Below, one piece after another: positions 45,314 through 57,139 of a stretch of DNA of 64,000 nucleotides. How positions within the stretch are numbered: position 1 is the first letter of the stretch; each line of letters begins with the position of its first letter. This stretch comes from Bactrocera neohumeralis (taxonomy: Eukaryota; Arthropoda; Insecta; Diptera; Tephritidae), in NCBI RefSeq assembly GCF_024586455.1, contig NC_065920.1:71518821-71582820 (forward strand), in the 5' to 3' direction. The notes beneath the pieces are model-generated. The model worked only from the letters and a program-made list of their open reading frames with translations, had not been told where the DNA came from and did not search any database. A program made the translations under genes and the position numbers.

Positions 45314-45471
45314 CAGGTCAATTGAAAAGTCCCGGCCTGCCACATAGATGGCGCTACTAGAATTAAATCCGTATAAGTTTTAGTTAGTCCTAACCATCAT
45401 GATAAATTAGGCGACTTTTGTTAAAATATGTGTGCTTACTATGGCAGGTCGGGGACTTTTCAATTGACCTG
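45314..45471. repeat. 158-base MITE of the irritans mariner type
   Basis: The inverted ends read CAGGTCAATTGAAAAGTCCC on both sides, with GGCCTGCCA against CGACCTGCCA inside. The same end (GACTTATTAATTGACCTG) is attached to the irritans mariner fragment at 22966-22983, so this is a deletion derivative of that family. Non-coding. Confidence 0.8.
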
Positions 45472-45559
45472 CAGTTTTAAAAACAATAATTTGTGTATTT
45501 AATATAAAATGTTATATGTACAATTTTTATTGTGCGAACTAGACGGCCAAAACCCAATG

Positions 45560-46040
45560 GATTGCACCAAAGTGGAAATGATCCATTTCCAAGTTCCCTT
45601 CTTTTTCTAAAATAAATAACACAGATACTTCAAATTTAATGGGGAATGTTTATTTTTCTTCGAAAGAACATTATTTAGCATTTATTTTTTTAAAGATTAT
45701 ATCTTTCAAATGTTGTCTGCGCCTACGGTTCAGATGCTCCATCAGTTGAGCCCCATTTTCGATGATTCGTTCGAGCATTTCAACTGGTAACTGGTGAATG
45801 GCACTCGTGATGATTATTCGCATAGACTTTAGACTCTATATATCCCCACAGGAAAGGTCTAACGATGTGATATCACACGTTATTGGTGGTCGATCGTTCG
45901 TCGCAAAATATAAAATTATCTGCTCACCGAAGTATTCTCTCAATAAATCCATGGATTTATGCAATGTGAGGGAAGTGACGCCGCTTTGTTGAAATCAAAT
46001 GTCACCGAGAGTACGCTGATTCTACCGGCCTACAAACCAT
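45560..46040 (-). mobile_element. DUF4817-type transposon, C-terminal third and 3' tail
   Basis: The minus strand reads KSMDLLREYFGEQIILYF, then CGDIES/GYIESKVYANN (shifted), then IHQLPVEMLERIIENGAQLM, EHLNRRRRQHLKDIIFKKIN and stop, followed by the usual 3' tail. Two frameshifts. Confidence 0.75.
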
Positions 46041-46059
46041 AACAAGCTTTTGTTTTCTC

Positions 46060-46850
46060 TGGATGAAATGGCAACTCATGAAACTCATTAGGTTAAATAA
46101 TGGAATGGAAATTGGTGCCTGCGACTACCAGACAACTACAATGTCTTCCAAGTGCAGATCACAGCAATTAAAGAAAGTCTTCTCGTCTTGACAAACACTT
46201 TTGAAAACACTAAAGTTTCTTAAGGTTTCATCGAAGATAATGGGAGAATGTCTTAATCTTTAAGTGGATCCTATTTTAGGATAAACTCACAATGAGTACG
46301 TGGGCGCAGTGATATTCCTGGTAACAGTAAAGCAGATTAACTATTCTGAGTTAGCACTATCCTTCAATTAGACTACGATAGAGTGGACAAATAAATGCCT
46401 CTAGCTAGATGCAGATATTTATTGAACAAACCTGCCATAGTTTAGTTATGGTGGAGCCAATACGGACTTACTCAACAAGCAGACAAACTTTGTATAATAG
46501 GAATATGGACCTCGCATGACGGCTATTAAAGTAATATGAGTGCTAACAGGTCACTGTCTAATTTGCAGACATGTCAGCATGACTATAGAAGCTGTGAAGA
46601 GATAGAAGAAGAATTGAGCATAGCAAGCATAAAACTTTTTGTTTCGATAAACTTCATCAGGAGCACAGGGTGGTTTAAAGTGGACATAATGAGTGAGAGA
46701 TTTCCCTCCCGGTGGTTTCACAATGAGCTTCCTAAAGGCTTGGTTGCTTCGCCTACGTACGTAGAACTCTCAACTCTCCTTTCGTCCGTTCGAAGGCAGT
46801 AACTTCAACTGTTGAATACCAGTTTTATTATTTTACAGTATTATGTAATA
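46060..46850 (+). mobile_element. LINE RNase H and C-terminal remnant
   Basis: The text EWTNKCL, VLTGHCLICRHVSM and YRSCEEIEEELS, then NFIRSTGWFKVDIM, follows the R1/LOA LINE order (RNase H end, LTGHC block, Cys-rich tail). It is heavily broken. Confidence 0.6.
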
Positions 46851-47240
46851 TTTTTGAGAGTTGCTAGAAAGTTCCTGCTAATTACTTTTTAAACCATTTT
46901 TCCTTATCTCTTTTCAATGAATTTTTATTTCGAACCCATAGAATTTCCTACGAATATTACTTTCAACTAAAATCGCTAAGTCACTATATTACTATTAGAA
47001 TTTATTGCAGAGGCATTCAGTGGAATACATTAAAATTAATGATGTTAGTTCTCCGAAGTAGAAAAGATATTACATTAACATATTTTGTAGATATTTACAT
47101 TTTTTACCTGAATTTTTTTTTATTTCAAACATAAATTTCCTTCCATTATACGAGTGTTACCTCTCCCTTGTCAGTCAATTGTCTTAGTTTTTTTCCTTTT
47201 TTCGGGATTGTTATATATCTAGAAATAGTACATAAGTTTG
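46851..47240. other. AT-rich spacer, no gene
   Basis: Nothing recognised. Confidence 0.35.
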
Positions 47241-48345
47241 TAAGGGGTGATCCAAGTAGTGATAATTTTCTCAATAGCGTTTTTATGACAATTTACGTGT
47301 GAGTCGGGAACAAAATAGACCTACTAAGCGTACTATTCACAACACAGTCACCTATCTTGAGACCGAACATTCATTATTGAATATTATTCGACCTAATAGA
47401 CCACGTCCAGGACGCAGTGAAGGAAATATAGCAGCCATAGCTGAGAGTGCACACGAAGACCTTGGAGAGTCGATTCGGCGTCATTGGCAGCAACTCGGAC
47501 TGACGTATGGAAAGACTTGGCGTATTTTACTTCGAGATCTTAAATTGAAAACGTACAAAATACAGTTTGTGCAAGAACTGAAGCCGCTCGACCTTTTTGA
47601 GCGACATTGCTTCGCTCTATAAGCACTTGAAAAGTTTCAAGAAGATCCGACGTTCTCGATCCAAATTTTGCCCGCTTCTGCCTCAATGGGTATGTAAACA
47701 AGTAAAATTGCCGCATTTGAGACGAAATGCAACTTAAAGAGACTCAAGAGCTGTCATTTCATCCAAAAAAAAACAGCGGTTTGGTGTGGTTTGTGGGCCG
47801 GTGGAATCATCGGTTCATATTTCTTCAAAAATGATACCGGTGAGAACGTAACCGTCAATGGTGACCGTTATTGATAACCAAGTATTTGATGTCTGAAATT
47901 TAAGCTTGTGATCTCGGCGATATTTGACGCCACTTCCAGCACATCGCATCAATCAATGGATTTATTGACAGAACACTTAGGTGAGCTGGTAATTACAAGT
48001 TTTGTACCGGTCGATTGGGCACCAAGATCGTGTGATAACACACCGTTGGACTTTTTCTTTTGGGTATATGTAAAGTGTAAAGTCTATGCGGACAATCCCG
48101 TTTCGGTTCAGGGCTTGGACAAAAACATGACGCGTGTCATTCGCCAGTTACCAATCAAAATGCTCGAAGGAGTCATTGGAATTGTAATTGGACTCAACGG
48201 ATGAACCATCTTAGATGTAGCCGCGGCCAATATTTAAAATAAATAATCTTCAAGAAATAAATGCCAAAGAATGTTCTTTCGAATCATAATAAACAATTTT
48301 TAAATTTTATCTTTAAAAAAGTAGGGAACCTCATATTGGATCATC
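47241..48345 (+). mobile_element. Near full-length DUF4817-type transposon, decayed
   Basis: Begins with a GGGGTGATCCAA end. The frame 47299-47622 covers RPNRPRPGRSEGNIAAIAES, RRHWQQLGLTYGKTWRILLR and YKIQFVQELKPLDLFERHC. After stops, the DDE part follows: WCGLWAGGIIGSYFFKND-like text, then the frame 47908-48204 with MDLLTEHLGELVITSF, PLDFFFWVYVKCKVYADN and VIRQLPIKMLEG. The 3' tail ends at ACCTCATATTGGATCA, complementary to the start. It is the most complete family member in the window. Confidence 0.8.
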
Positions 48346-48356
48346 TTTTATAGCCT

Positions 48357-48858
48357 TTTTGTGGTATGTAGACATATGGCTTATAATGTAAGGGGGCCGT
48401 ATACTCTTTGAACAGTGTGAAAATTAACAATTTCGGAAAGGCGAACATCTCTGTATATGACGTATATACATGTTTGTATGAATACGTATTTGGAGATTCT
48501 TGGTACTTTATGTACATTGCCTGTAGAACTTTCAGTTGAAACTTATTTACCTGCACAAGCATATTTCCTCATGTGTAGATTTGTTGTATATACGTACAAC
48601 AACAATTTTGTTTTCAAAAATCCAAAAAATGTAGACATTTGTTAACAGCAACCGGGGATGGTTATGCCGTCTTGCTGCTGGAATATGCTTACCTGGTAAA
48701 GTGATTTTTTCGAAATTTTTCTTTCGCCGAAGTTTTCTTCAATTTTTTTTTTTTTTCGTGTAAAAAGTTTGTATAAAATGTTGTTTGCGTTCATGATAAG
48801 TGTTCATATGTACTTATGTAAGAAGCAGGCTTTTCGAGTAAGTCGCAAATATCCACAA
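48357..48858 (+). repeat. Dispersed repeat family G, copy 2
   Basis: Same core as 26490-27000. It sits between two DUF4817 3' tails (48243-48345 and 48860-48975). Confidence 0.65.
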
Positions 48859-48859
48859 A

Positions 48860-48975
48860 AATAAATGCCAAAGAATGTTCTTTCGAATGACAATAAACAT
48901 TTCGCATTAGATTTGAGGTTTATGTGTTTTTTCTTGCTAAAAGTAGGGAACCTCGGAATGGATCATGTATTTAAT
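48860..48975 (+). mobile_element. Second DUF4817-type 3' tail
   Basis: AAATGCCAAAGAATGTTCTT to GGGAACCTCGGAATGGATCA repeats the tail at 48258-48345. Confidence 0.7.
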
Positions 48976-48990
48976 AGTACGAGTATATAT

Positions 48991-49466
48991 TGGGTAGTCG
49001 AAAAAGTCTTTTCGTATTTTGTCAATAGATGTCGTTGCAGTCGTAAATTTCCAGTGCTAACAATCACATTGTGTCATACCACATAGTGTTGGAAAGGTGA
49101 GATCTTAAGCTTCATTTAACCAAAAATTAAATTCGGGAAATTTGAGAAAAAGTTTCAGCTCTTCAAATTTTTGTATAAAAAAGGACAGAATGCCATGTAA
49201 GCCACCAATGAAATTTGTGGGGTTTATGAAGACGATGCTGTATCAGTTCGTGTAGCACAACAATGGCTCGCTCGCTTCCATTCTGGAAATTTCGATTTAC
49301 ACTGCTGAAAGTTTTACACTGATGGAATAATGTCTCTAGCGGAGAAATGGCAAAAGTTGGTCGACCAAAATGGTACATATTTGTTTATTTATTTATTATT
49401 AAAACAACATGAAAAAATTAACTTGAACTTTGAGTAAAAGTACGAAAAGACTTTTTCGACTACCCA
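48991..49466 (+). mobile_element. Mariner MITE with internal deletion
   Basis: The ends are TGGGTAGTCGAAAAAGTCTT and its inverted match. The coding remnant reads TNEICGVYEDDAVSVRVAQQ, WLARFHSGNFD (helix-turn-helix), joined directly to FYTDGIMSLAEKWQKLVDQ, NGTYL (C-terminus). All catalytic residues are lost. A fragment of the same family is at 29634-29765. Confidence 0.82.
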
Positions 49467-50494
49467 TCATATACATAGTATATATCAGATGTATGTTCGA
49501 ATTTATTTTCACTAACTTTTAAGGTCATCAAATATAAAAGTTTGTCTACGAAAATAATAATAATGAATTGAAGAACGAGAATTTAATAGTTGACAAAGGA
49601 GTTTTGCGCGTCGTTGCGCTCTTTGCTTTACGCTCTTCCCTATTCAATCCTTGCTCTTTGCTCTTCATTCTTTACATTTTCAACTTTTCACAACTTTTTT
49701 GCAACTTCCTTTTATCTTCCTTTTATAATATGCAACGCATTTCCGCTTTGCGTCATGCTTTAAAACAAAAGCTCCTCGGACAACTATTACCAAAGCAAGT
49801 CACCAAGCTGTTATCAATATTGGATGCCGTTAAGCGTTTAGATCAAGCGTTTGTGTTTCAGTGCTGTTTTGAACATTGTTTGCCAGCAAGAATTTCATTG
49901 TTGCATAAAATTGAAAGTTTAAAACTATTAATCTCAACAAGTATAATGTTAAGCTCCTATAATCGCTTTGGCTTAACGATAAATTGTAGCTTATCGAGTA
50001 GTTTCTAGCAGAAGTAGAATGCTGTGACGTAGTCTACAAAGTCAATTCAGCAGCTATTAGCCAACTTTCAACTTATCACCAACATTTTTTATTTTTTCTT
50101 TGCTCAGCTTTATTAATTAATAAAAATTTAATTGCCTTTCATTGTATTTAATTTTTGTTTTTTAATGTTCTTAATATGCACATCATGCTTTAATTAAGCG
50201 AGTTTCGCTTTTGTCATTTAACTGTGCTGTGACTTAACATTTTACTACACGCTTATAACTCGACATATGCACAAGCAGTTTTACCAACTTTTTAATCCCT
50301 CGGATTCGTTATGTCACAGGCAGCAGCTGTTGCGGCTCATTGAGCCTGATTTCGTATTGTGGGAGTATGAATGTCGCATTACCACTTACTTTGGCTGAAT
50401 ATTTAATCTTAAAATCTCAATGGAAAGCTGTTTAAATGGGTCAAAGAGATTAAATAGGCGCTTAACCCATTTTAAAATAAGGAATGTGTTAAGC
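49467..50494. other. Spacer with one unrecognised open frame
   Basis: A 146-codon plus-strand frame at 49568-50008 starts MKNENLIVDKGVLRVVALFA and has a hydrophobic stretch (FILYIFNFSQLFCNFLL). I recognise no domain, and the upstream CTCTTTGCT repeats make a chance open frame likely. The rest is AT-rich. Confidence 0.35.
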
Positions 50495-50588
50495 GATAAC
50501 TGAAAAGTGGAAAGTCACAGGCTGTATTGACCACACTGAATGATAACTGAAAAGTGGTAAGTCACAGGCTGTATTGACCATACTTACT
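50495..50588. repeat. 47-base tandem duplication
   Basis: GATAACTGAAAAGTGGAAAG at 50495 recurs at 50542, and the whole 47-base unit ending in GCTGTATTGACCA is repeated with few changes. A third, decayed half-unit lies near 50690-50730. Confidence 0.8.
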
Positions 50589-50763
50589 GTAGGCAAAAAA
50601 TAGTAAGACTATTTAATTTAAATTTCGCATGAAAACTCATTTCACAATAATATATATGAATATAATAGATATATGAGTATGATAGATATATGAAAAGTGA
50701 AAAACCTACATGCTGTATTGACGTTAAACCAAACCAACCAAGAAGTGACATGTTAATTAATAG
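50589..50763. repeat. Mariner inverted-repeat fragment and AT repeats
   Basis: GGCAAAAAATAGTAAGACTA at 50593 matches the end of the MITE at 59786-60003. TATATGAATATAATAGATATATGAG repeats follow. Confidence 0.5.
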
Positions 50764-51247
50764 CCTTGACAGACGGCAGCGTTAATCCGGATTAACTGCG
50801 CACTTAATCAGATCCAAATTTGTAGGTGACAGACGGCAGCTATGCGAGTTTGAAACTCTCATAAACAGCTCATTGTCCTTTTTATAATATTTTCAATGAA
50901 AATTGATAGAAGATAAACATTACGGTTGTTAGCCGACCAATTTTTACCAAACCATTTTTTATTACAAAAACATATAAACACATTATTTTTAAAACTGCAT
51001 CATAACATAGAAGTTTTATTGATATTATATTGAGAATTTGATAAACAACTGTCAGGGTTGCTTGTATTTCATTCACAATAGATGAAAATTGGCCATTTTT
51101 AACAATGTTGCCAACGAAAATCTCACAAACTCCCTAAAATTTTGAGAGTTATTTTTGGATTCAGCAACGGAGTTAGCTGTGGTAACTCCTGAATTAATCC
51201 CGAAAAATGCAATTAATCTGGTTTAACGCTGCCGTCTGTCAATGCTA
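50764..51247. mobile_element. Non-autonomous element with long inverted ends
   Basis: The ends are TTGACAGACGGCAGCGTTAA and, inverted at 51225-51247, the same 20 bases. The next bases also pair partly (CCGGATTAACTGC against CCAGATTAATTGC). A third GACAGACGGCAGC lies inside at 50828. The interior has no transposase. The target duplication and superfamily are not clear. Confidence 0.75.
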
Positions 51248-51559
51248 TAACACTCTGTTGTGACAAGCAGTTGTCTCTTCAACGAAATAATTGAAACGTT
51301 TTGCAGTGGACATATTGAAAAAAACAGTTTGATGAGTTATTATATTTTTAACGTTTTCCTTATTGTAAATGCGAAATCTGAATTCTCACCGACAGCTATG
51401 AAGCGTTTACATGTTTCCTGGGACCGTTCGACGGCCTCGATGACAACTTATCTGAACCATGCCACTGTAACAAAGACAACAACAGCAGAAAGTTACATGG
51501 GTTTCAGGGCTTCAAAAAATCATTTTTGTTGTATTTAATTATATAAATATATATATAAC
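51248..51559. other. Spacer, no gene recognised
   Basis: A 92-codon frame at 51260-51538 has no family likeness. Confidence 0.35.
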
Positions 51560-51935
51560 ATCTCTAAAATATTGTCCTAAATGTTCAAGACAATCCGAGT
51601 AATAGTTTTGGAGATACAGCCTTGAGAACTCGTGCTGAGTATGTGAAATTAAGCAAAAACTTGACCTAGTTCCCATATAGCGAACATATAACATACGAGT
51701 GACTTTACTCGATATGATTGCTAATTGTATGTGAGGTATCTTAATGAAACTCAGGGAACATTTTGTAGTATGTGGCATGTTAATGTGTTACTGGCAAAAC
51801 TAGATAGAATCGGGCCAATACTACCCCCAAATCACACATTTTCATGAAGTAATTTCTCGGACTTCTTTTCTAATTCTAATTGCAAGAGTATAAAATGATA
51901 GGTGACACCCGAACTCTGCTTAGCTTACTTGTTTT
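51560..51935 (-). repeat. Dispersed repeat family D, reversed 5' part
   Basis: From the right it reads CAAGTAAGCTAAGCAGAGTTC and ATTTTATACTCTTGCAA, as at 27006. It is cut at about 51580. Confidence 0.6.
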
Positions 51936-52111
51936 ATTTTTACTCCATATGCTCCCTTAAGAAGTTCCGCTATCAATGCGGAGGCCGCTACTTTCCGAGA
52001 GATTGCCGGAATTGTCGTCGTAATCGCGGTGTTTAAAATGTTTTTTTTAGAAAATTTAACATAATCTTTGTAAAATACTATGTCTCTTTGGAGTAACAAC
52101 GGGTTTTTCAA

Positions 52112-53152
52112 TAGGGACGCTACAAAAGTAAACCGATAAGGATAGCAAATGACGTCATATTTTTCCCGCTCTTTTGACATTTCTCTTCAGTAATGTTTGT
52201 CATTTCATCACGGACAAAAAAATCCAACAATGAGTCGAAATTATTAAAATGTACTACTGAAATTCAGAGACAGTGGCCTCAACATTAAGAATTCTATTGC
52301 AAAAAGATCTTGGCCTGCATCTTTATAAAATCAAATTGACGTAAGAAGCCGCTTGTCTCGTATGTTCGTGAATTGAGCTGAGCAACAACTTGAAAATGAT
52401 TCGGATTTTCAACGAAAGATCATCATCAGCGATGCGGCTCATTTCTGGCTGAATGGCTTCGTCAATAAGCAAGATATGCATTATTGATCCGCAAACAATC
52501 CACACGTACTCTATTCGTTACCATTGGCACGACGAAAAAATTACAATTTGGTGCAGTTAATAGGCCGGTGGCATCATTGGGGCTTACTTCTTCCGTGATG
52601 ATCTAGACCGGCATGTTAGTGTGAATACGAATCGCCACCCTCAACGATAACTGAATGTTTTTGAGCCGAATGGGAAGATATGGATTTGGAGAATATGTAT
52701 GTAGTTCCAAGAGAACGGCGCCACAAGCCGCACAGCGAATGTCACAATCGATTTATTGAAAACCAAGTTTGGTGAACGTGTTATCGCACGAAAATACCCA
52801 GTCAATTGGACGCCTCGGTCGTGCGATTTGACGCCGATAGACAATTTCCTGTATGGCTACGTCAAATCTATGGTCTATGTCAACAAGCCAGCTACGATTG
52901 ATGAACTTCGTATGGATATCGAACGTTAAATTGCAGCAGTATCGGCCGATTTATACTTGAAGCCCGTCGAAAATTGGGTTCAGTGTATCGTCTTCTGCAA
53001 GCGTGCCCGTGGTGGCCATGCAAAAGAAATCGAGTTCCATACATAATGGCATTGAATTTACTTTCACAGGAATAAAGAACTGATGTCCCAAACCGTTTTT
53101 GTTTTATTTAAAAACTTTTGTAGCGCTCTTATTGAAAAGTCCGTTATATTAT
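52112..53152 (+). mobile_element. DUF4817-type transposon with both ends, decayed
   Basis: The ends TCAATAGGGACGCTACAAAAGT and, inverted, TCAATAAGAGCGCTACAAAAGT lie at 52110-52131 and 53119-53140. In between, the plus strand reads IISDAAHFWLNGFVNKQ (DEAHFW changed to DAAHFW), AGGIIGAYFFRDD, then IDLLKTKFGERVIARKYPVN, CDLTPIDNFLYGYVKSMVY. Stops and shifts are frequent. It is a different subfamily from 47241-48345, judged by its ends. Confidence 0.78.
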
Positions 53153-53365
53153 ATTTAAGATATATATATATATGTATATATACATGTATATATCTAGGTG
53201 ACAATGACGTATTAGATAATGGAGTCTCAATTTTTTCTTTTGTTTAATGCATTTAAAATTACTTTTAATATTAACTCAGCAATTACCATCCTGCCGCCCA
53301 ACCGACGCGAGGGGTGCATCCCCAAAAGTGCGTAATTAGCCAAGTCATGAAAGGCAAGAGAGTGT
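53153..53365. other. Microsatellite and spacer
   Basis: A TATATATGTATATATACATG run at about 53160-53195. No gene. Confidence 0.5.
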
Positions 53366-53369
53366 TTTA

Positions 53370-54170
53370 ACGATAAAGAGAAAGGAGCTATAGACACTTT
53401 GAATGATGAGAGTTTGACCAATCGCGCCTTTGCTCGGAATTTGGGAAGGTCGGTAACAGTGGTGTGTAATTGCCTGGCTAAGAAAGAAAATTATGGCCAA
53501 AGAACTTACTCTGGTCGAAAAAAACAATTATTAACACGCGACAGGAGAAAGAAAATTGTCAACAGTTATCAAATAAAACTACGTTAATATGGAAAGTGAA
53601 AAGAGAGAACCAAATTTTTACAGCAGTTTCAACCATTTAACGTGTAGTGAAACGAAATCCTAACATTGTACGTGAGCAAAAGCAGAAAGCGCCTCTCTTG
53701 AAAGCACACCGTAAAGTCTCTCGTCTCAGTTTTGCCCGAAATCACTTGAATAACGACTGGCATCAGCTAAGATTAAGAAAAATAAATTTTTGAATAATAC
53801 GGTTGCGGCAAAGTAGACAATGCGCTTACAAAAAACTTTACTATTGGTCCTGGGTCATTTTTTCCGTTGAGAAAAAGTTCAACCTTGTTGATCCAAACGG
53901 CTTTTTGGACTACTGGATAGATTTACGAAAGGAAACGCGATATTTTGCAAAGCGCAATTTCGACGAAGGCACACATATGCGCGGAAGGTACCGTTGGCAT
54001 TCCCTTCTTGCCGAATAAATAGTTCCGAGTACCAGAAAGTATTAGCAACAAATCTGATAACCTATATACACAGTCATTTGCAAAAATCTTCCTTTTTTCA
54101 GCAAGATAACGCAAGAATCCATACGAGAAGGTCAATGAAAACGTGGCTTTAGAGTAAAAATATCGATCTT
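53370..54170 (+). mobile_element. Tc3-like transposase, decayed
   Basis: The frame 53399-53587 holds a helix-turn-helix: LTNRAFARNLGRSVTVVCNC, then YGQRTYSGRKKQLLTRDRRK. Shifted text VKRNPNIVREQKQKAPL follows. The frame 53803-54018 has WVIFSVEKKFNLVDPNGFLD, where the first catalytic Asp (SDEKKFN in the family) is Val. RRQRKNPYEK-like text ends it. The third catalytic region is missing. Confidence 0.78.
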
Positions 54171-54360
54171 TTGGAGATATGGTATCATAAGATTAAAAGT
54201 TTTGCTTATAAGGACTTAATTCCTTTTGTTCAGTTTGTATGAGAGCTAATTGATGTAGTTGTCCGATTTCAGAACTTTCTACGAATGAGCATCTTCTTCT
54301 GTCTACCAACCAATTTTTCTGAGTATCAAGCGAAAAAAGCATTTGATTTTTTAACCACCC
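54171..54360. repeat. 154-base family fragment
   Basis: TTCAGTTTGTATGAGAGCTA, TGTCCGATTTCAGAA and GAGCATCTTCTTCTGTC match 31640-31730. Confidence 0.55.
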
Positions 54361-55680
54361 TGACACTCATACATATAATATATATATATATGAATTATGT
54401 ATATGAACAATATTTTTAAATATCTTCTTAACTAAGAACTTAATTAATTTTCACATAAACCAGTTTTCTGTTCCTCCCCAAATGCATGTAACTCCAAAAT
54501 GCTGTGCACATAAATGCAAAAGTTTGATCATTGCTACTTTAACCCCATTTATTTTGTCACATGGTTTCCTATAACCAACACTGTGTGTGTGGTTTGTATG
54601 TAAAATTCACAGCACGTGCCGAAAAGTTTAAGTATTTATAAAAATTCACTCAGCAGGCGCACAGCAAATTCAGCAGCCAGCAGCCAGCCGACAGAAGTCG
54701 AAAAGTATATGCATGCTCAAAAACTCATAAATATTTACCAAAAATATGTGCTTGCTTACTTACTACTAAGCTAAATTACTGTAAAAGGCTGTGCTGTCGC
54801 AGGAACACACTGGTGAGGTAAATGCTTGTACGTATGTGAATCGAAGCCGTATGCGAACATGTATGCTGATATATACGAGTACTTGTATATGAATATTATA
54901 TATGTATGTATGCCTGTAGCTGTGTGGGGTGGCAAGTGGCAGAAAGCGAATGAAATAAAATTTGGAGAAGCTACAGAATGAAAGTACTCATACATGCATA
55001 TAAATGCCTACAGTTATTCCTTCGTACCTAGAAATTCAAGCACAGACTTTTATTTTCTGTGGCAACAACATACATATATAATTCTTTTACCGCTACATGC
55101 CTCATTTTTAGTGCAACTTTTCCTCAACTTATGTGTGTGTTTTATTTTGCAATATTCTGGCATAAATTCTCACATGCATGTCTATGTTGCACAAACACAC
55201 ACACTCTCACATACACAAAAGCACAGTCGTGCGTTATACTCGGTATTTATATGATTTGTGTAGCTTTTCTGCTTGAGCGCACTTGTATGCGTTTTCTTAC
55301 ATTCAGTTTCCCTAGTACATTTGCATTGTGTACATTGACATTTGCAGTCAAAAATTCTGTACGAAATTCTATAAAAACATTTGTGCGTTATGCAACAGCA
55401 GTCAAAACATCTCCATTACGAAAGAGCAGCATGCAAATGTAGTGAATTTGTTGCTTTTGCGTCTTTTGCGTTATTAAGAATTTTCCATGCAACTGGTAAA
55501 TATTTTATGTGAGCTTTCGCTTGAGTAATGCGTGGGTTGCGGCAGCATAAGGCTATGTGCATAGTGTGGCGAAGTAATGAGTAGAGTAGTGAAGGTAAAA
55601 TTTTGTAAACTTAAGCATAAATGAAATTAATTTGAATGTTTCATGTTTTATTATACAAATTTAATGGAAATTAAAAGAAA
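54361..55680. other. Unique AT-rich spacer with microsatellites
   Basis: TATG and CA/CT repeats at 54370-54400, 54880-54920 and 55190-55220. Open frames of up to 127 codons (55059-55442) derive from low-complexity sequence. No gene supported. Confidence 0.4.
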
Positions 55681-55689
55681 TTAAAACAA

Positions 55690-56380
55690 AAATGGGAAAG
55701 CTTTCTTACAAGAACTTGATTTTGCTCGGTTAGTTTGTATGGCAGCTATATGCTATATTGGTCCGATCTCAACAATTTCTTCGGAGATTACATGTTTGCT
55801 TTACGTAATAATCCACCCCAAATTTCATGAAGATATCTCTTCAAACGAAAAAGTTTTCCATACAAAGAAACAATTTGATCGTTCAGTTAATATGGCAGCT
55901 ATAAGCTATAGAGCTCCGATCTGAGCAATGTTTTCAGAGATTATACTCTTGCTTCAGATAATAATTAATACCAATTATCGTGATGATAACTCTGTAAATG
56001 AAAGAGTATTTCATACAAGGACCTGATTTTGATCGTTCAGTTTGTATGGCAGCTATAAGCTATAGATATCCGATCTGAACAATTTCTCTACATATTATAC
56101 TTTTACCTCAGATAACAACTCATACCAATTTAAGAAGGTGGCTCTTGAAATCAAAAAGTTTTCCATACAAGGAAGTAATTTTAATCGGTCAATTTGTTGG
56201 CAGCTATTTCCTGTAATGATCTAACATCGGCAATTCCCAGAAATAAGTATATTTTATGAGAGAAAATCCAAGTGAAAATATTCAGTTCGATATCTCAAAA
56301 ACTGCGTAATTAGCTCATGCATATAAACATAGATGAACATGGCTTAGTAGATTCAGCTCGTCCCGCTAAACTGATAAACT
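55690..56380. repeat. Tandem array of about 154-base units
   Basis: The AGTTTGTATGGCAGCTATA phrase and its variants recur at 55732, 55885, 56039 and 56191 (periods 153, 154, 152). Each unit has a GATCTGAACAATTTCT-like and a TTTTCCATACAAGG-like part. It ends with GTAGATTCAGCTCGTCCC, the family terminus. Confidence 0.8.
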
Positions 56381-57139
56381 AACAACTAAATTGGAATTTC
56401 ATTTTATGTTTTTTTCTCTAACAAAATTCAACACTTTAACCCAACAGCAGCAAGAAATGACTTTGAAATTATTATTTTCGCAAAATTCGAAGTTTCTACT
56501 GCCTACACGGCAATGTGTGTTTAGCCTAATTCGAATCAGCACTATTGGGCGTATGAGTTACAAAATTATAGCAGAGCACGAATAAGATCGGAAATAATTT
56601 GCCGAAATACATTTACAATATTTGAGCAAGGCATTATACTACAAATTTTAAATTTTAGAAATTTTATATATTAGCTTTTGAATAAATGAATAGGAAAGGA
56701 TAACACAAATTCAGATTTTCTAAATTTGTCTAAAGTGATGCTTGCTAATTTCTTTCATTAGTTCTAATTCCCATAGATTTGGATTTTTATAATTTCAATT
56801 TTTAGAAATTTAGATGAATGCGCAAGCTAATTTAAGTTGGCTATAAGGCTATAACCATAACTTTTTTCTTTAGAATGTGAGCGACTTTTTGATAGGAAGC
56901 TGAGGTGTTTAGGGTCTGTGTAACTCAAAGAGTTTATGGAACAACTGGGTTAATTCTGGAGCGGAACTCAACAAAAGAATACTAAAATTACGCTATTTGA
57001 ATTGAATAGAACTTTTCAACTTACAAAGATTTTATTGTAAATATGTTTACCATTTTTCCTCGGTTGTAATTTTGTAAGAGACATTTATGGATATGCCATA
57101 GACCAGGGCTAAAGCTTTTAAAGATGGTAACCAATTAAA
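56381..57139. other. AT-rich spacer, no gene
   Basis: Nothing recognised. Confidence 0.35.

Noticed and set aside
55059..55442. 127-codon frame in microsatellite-rich DNA
   Set aside because: Built from CA/TG repeats, with no domain.
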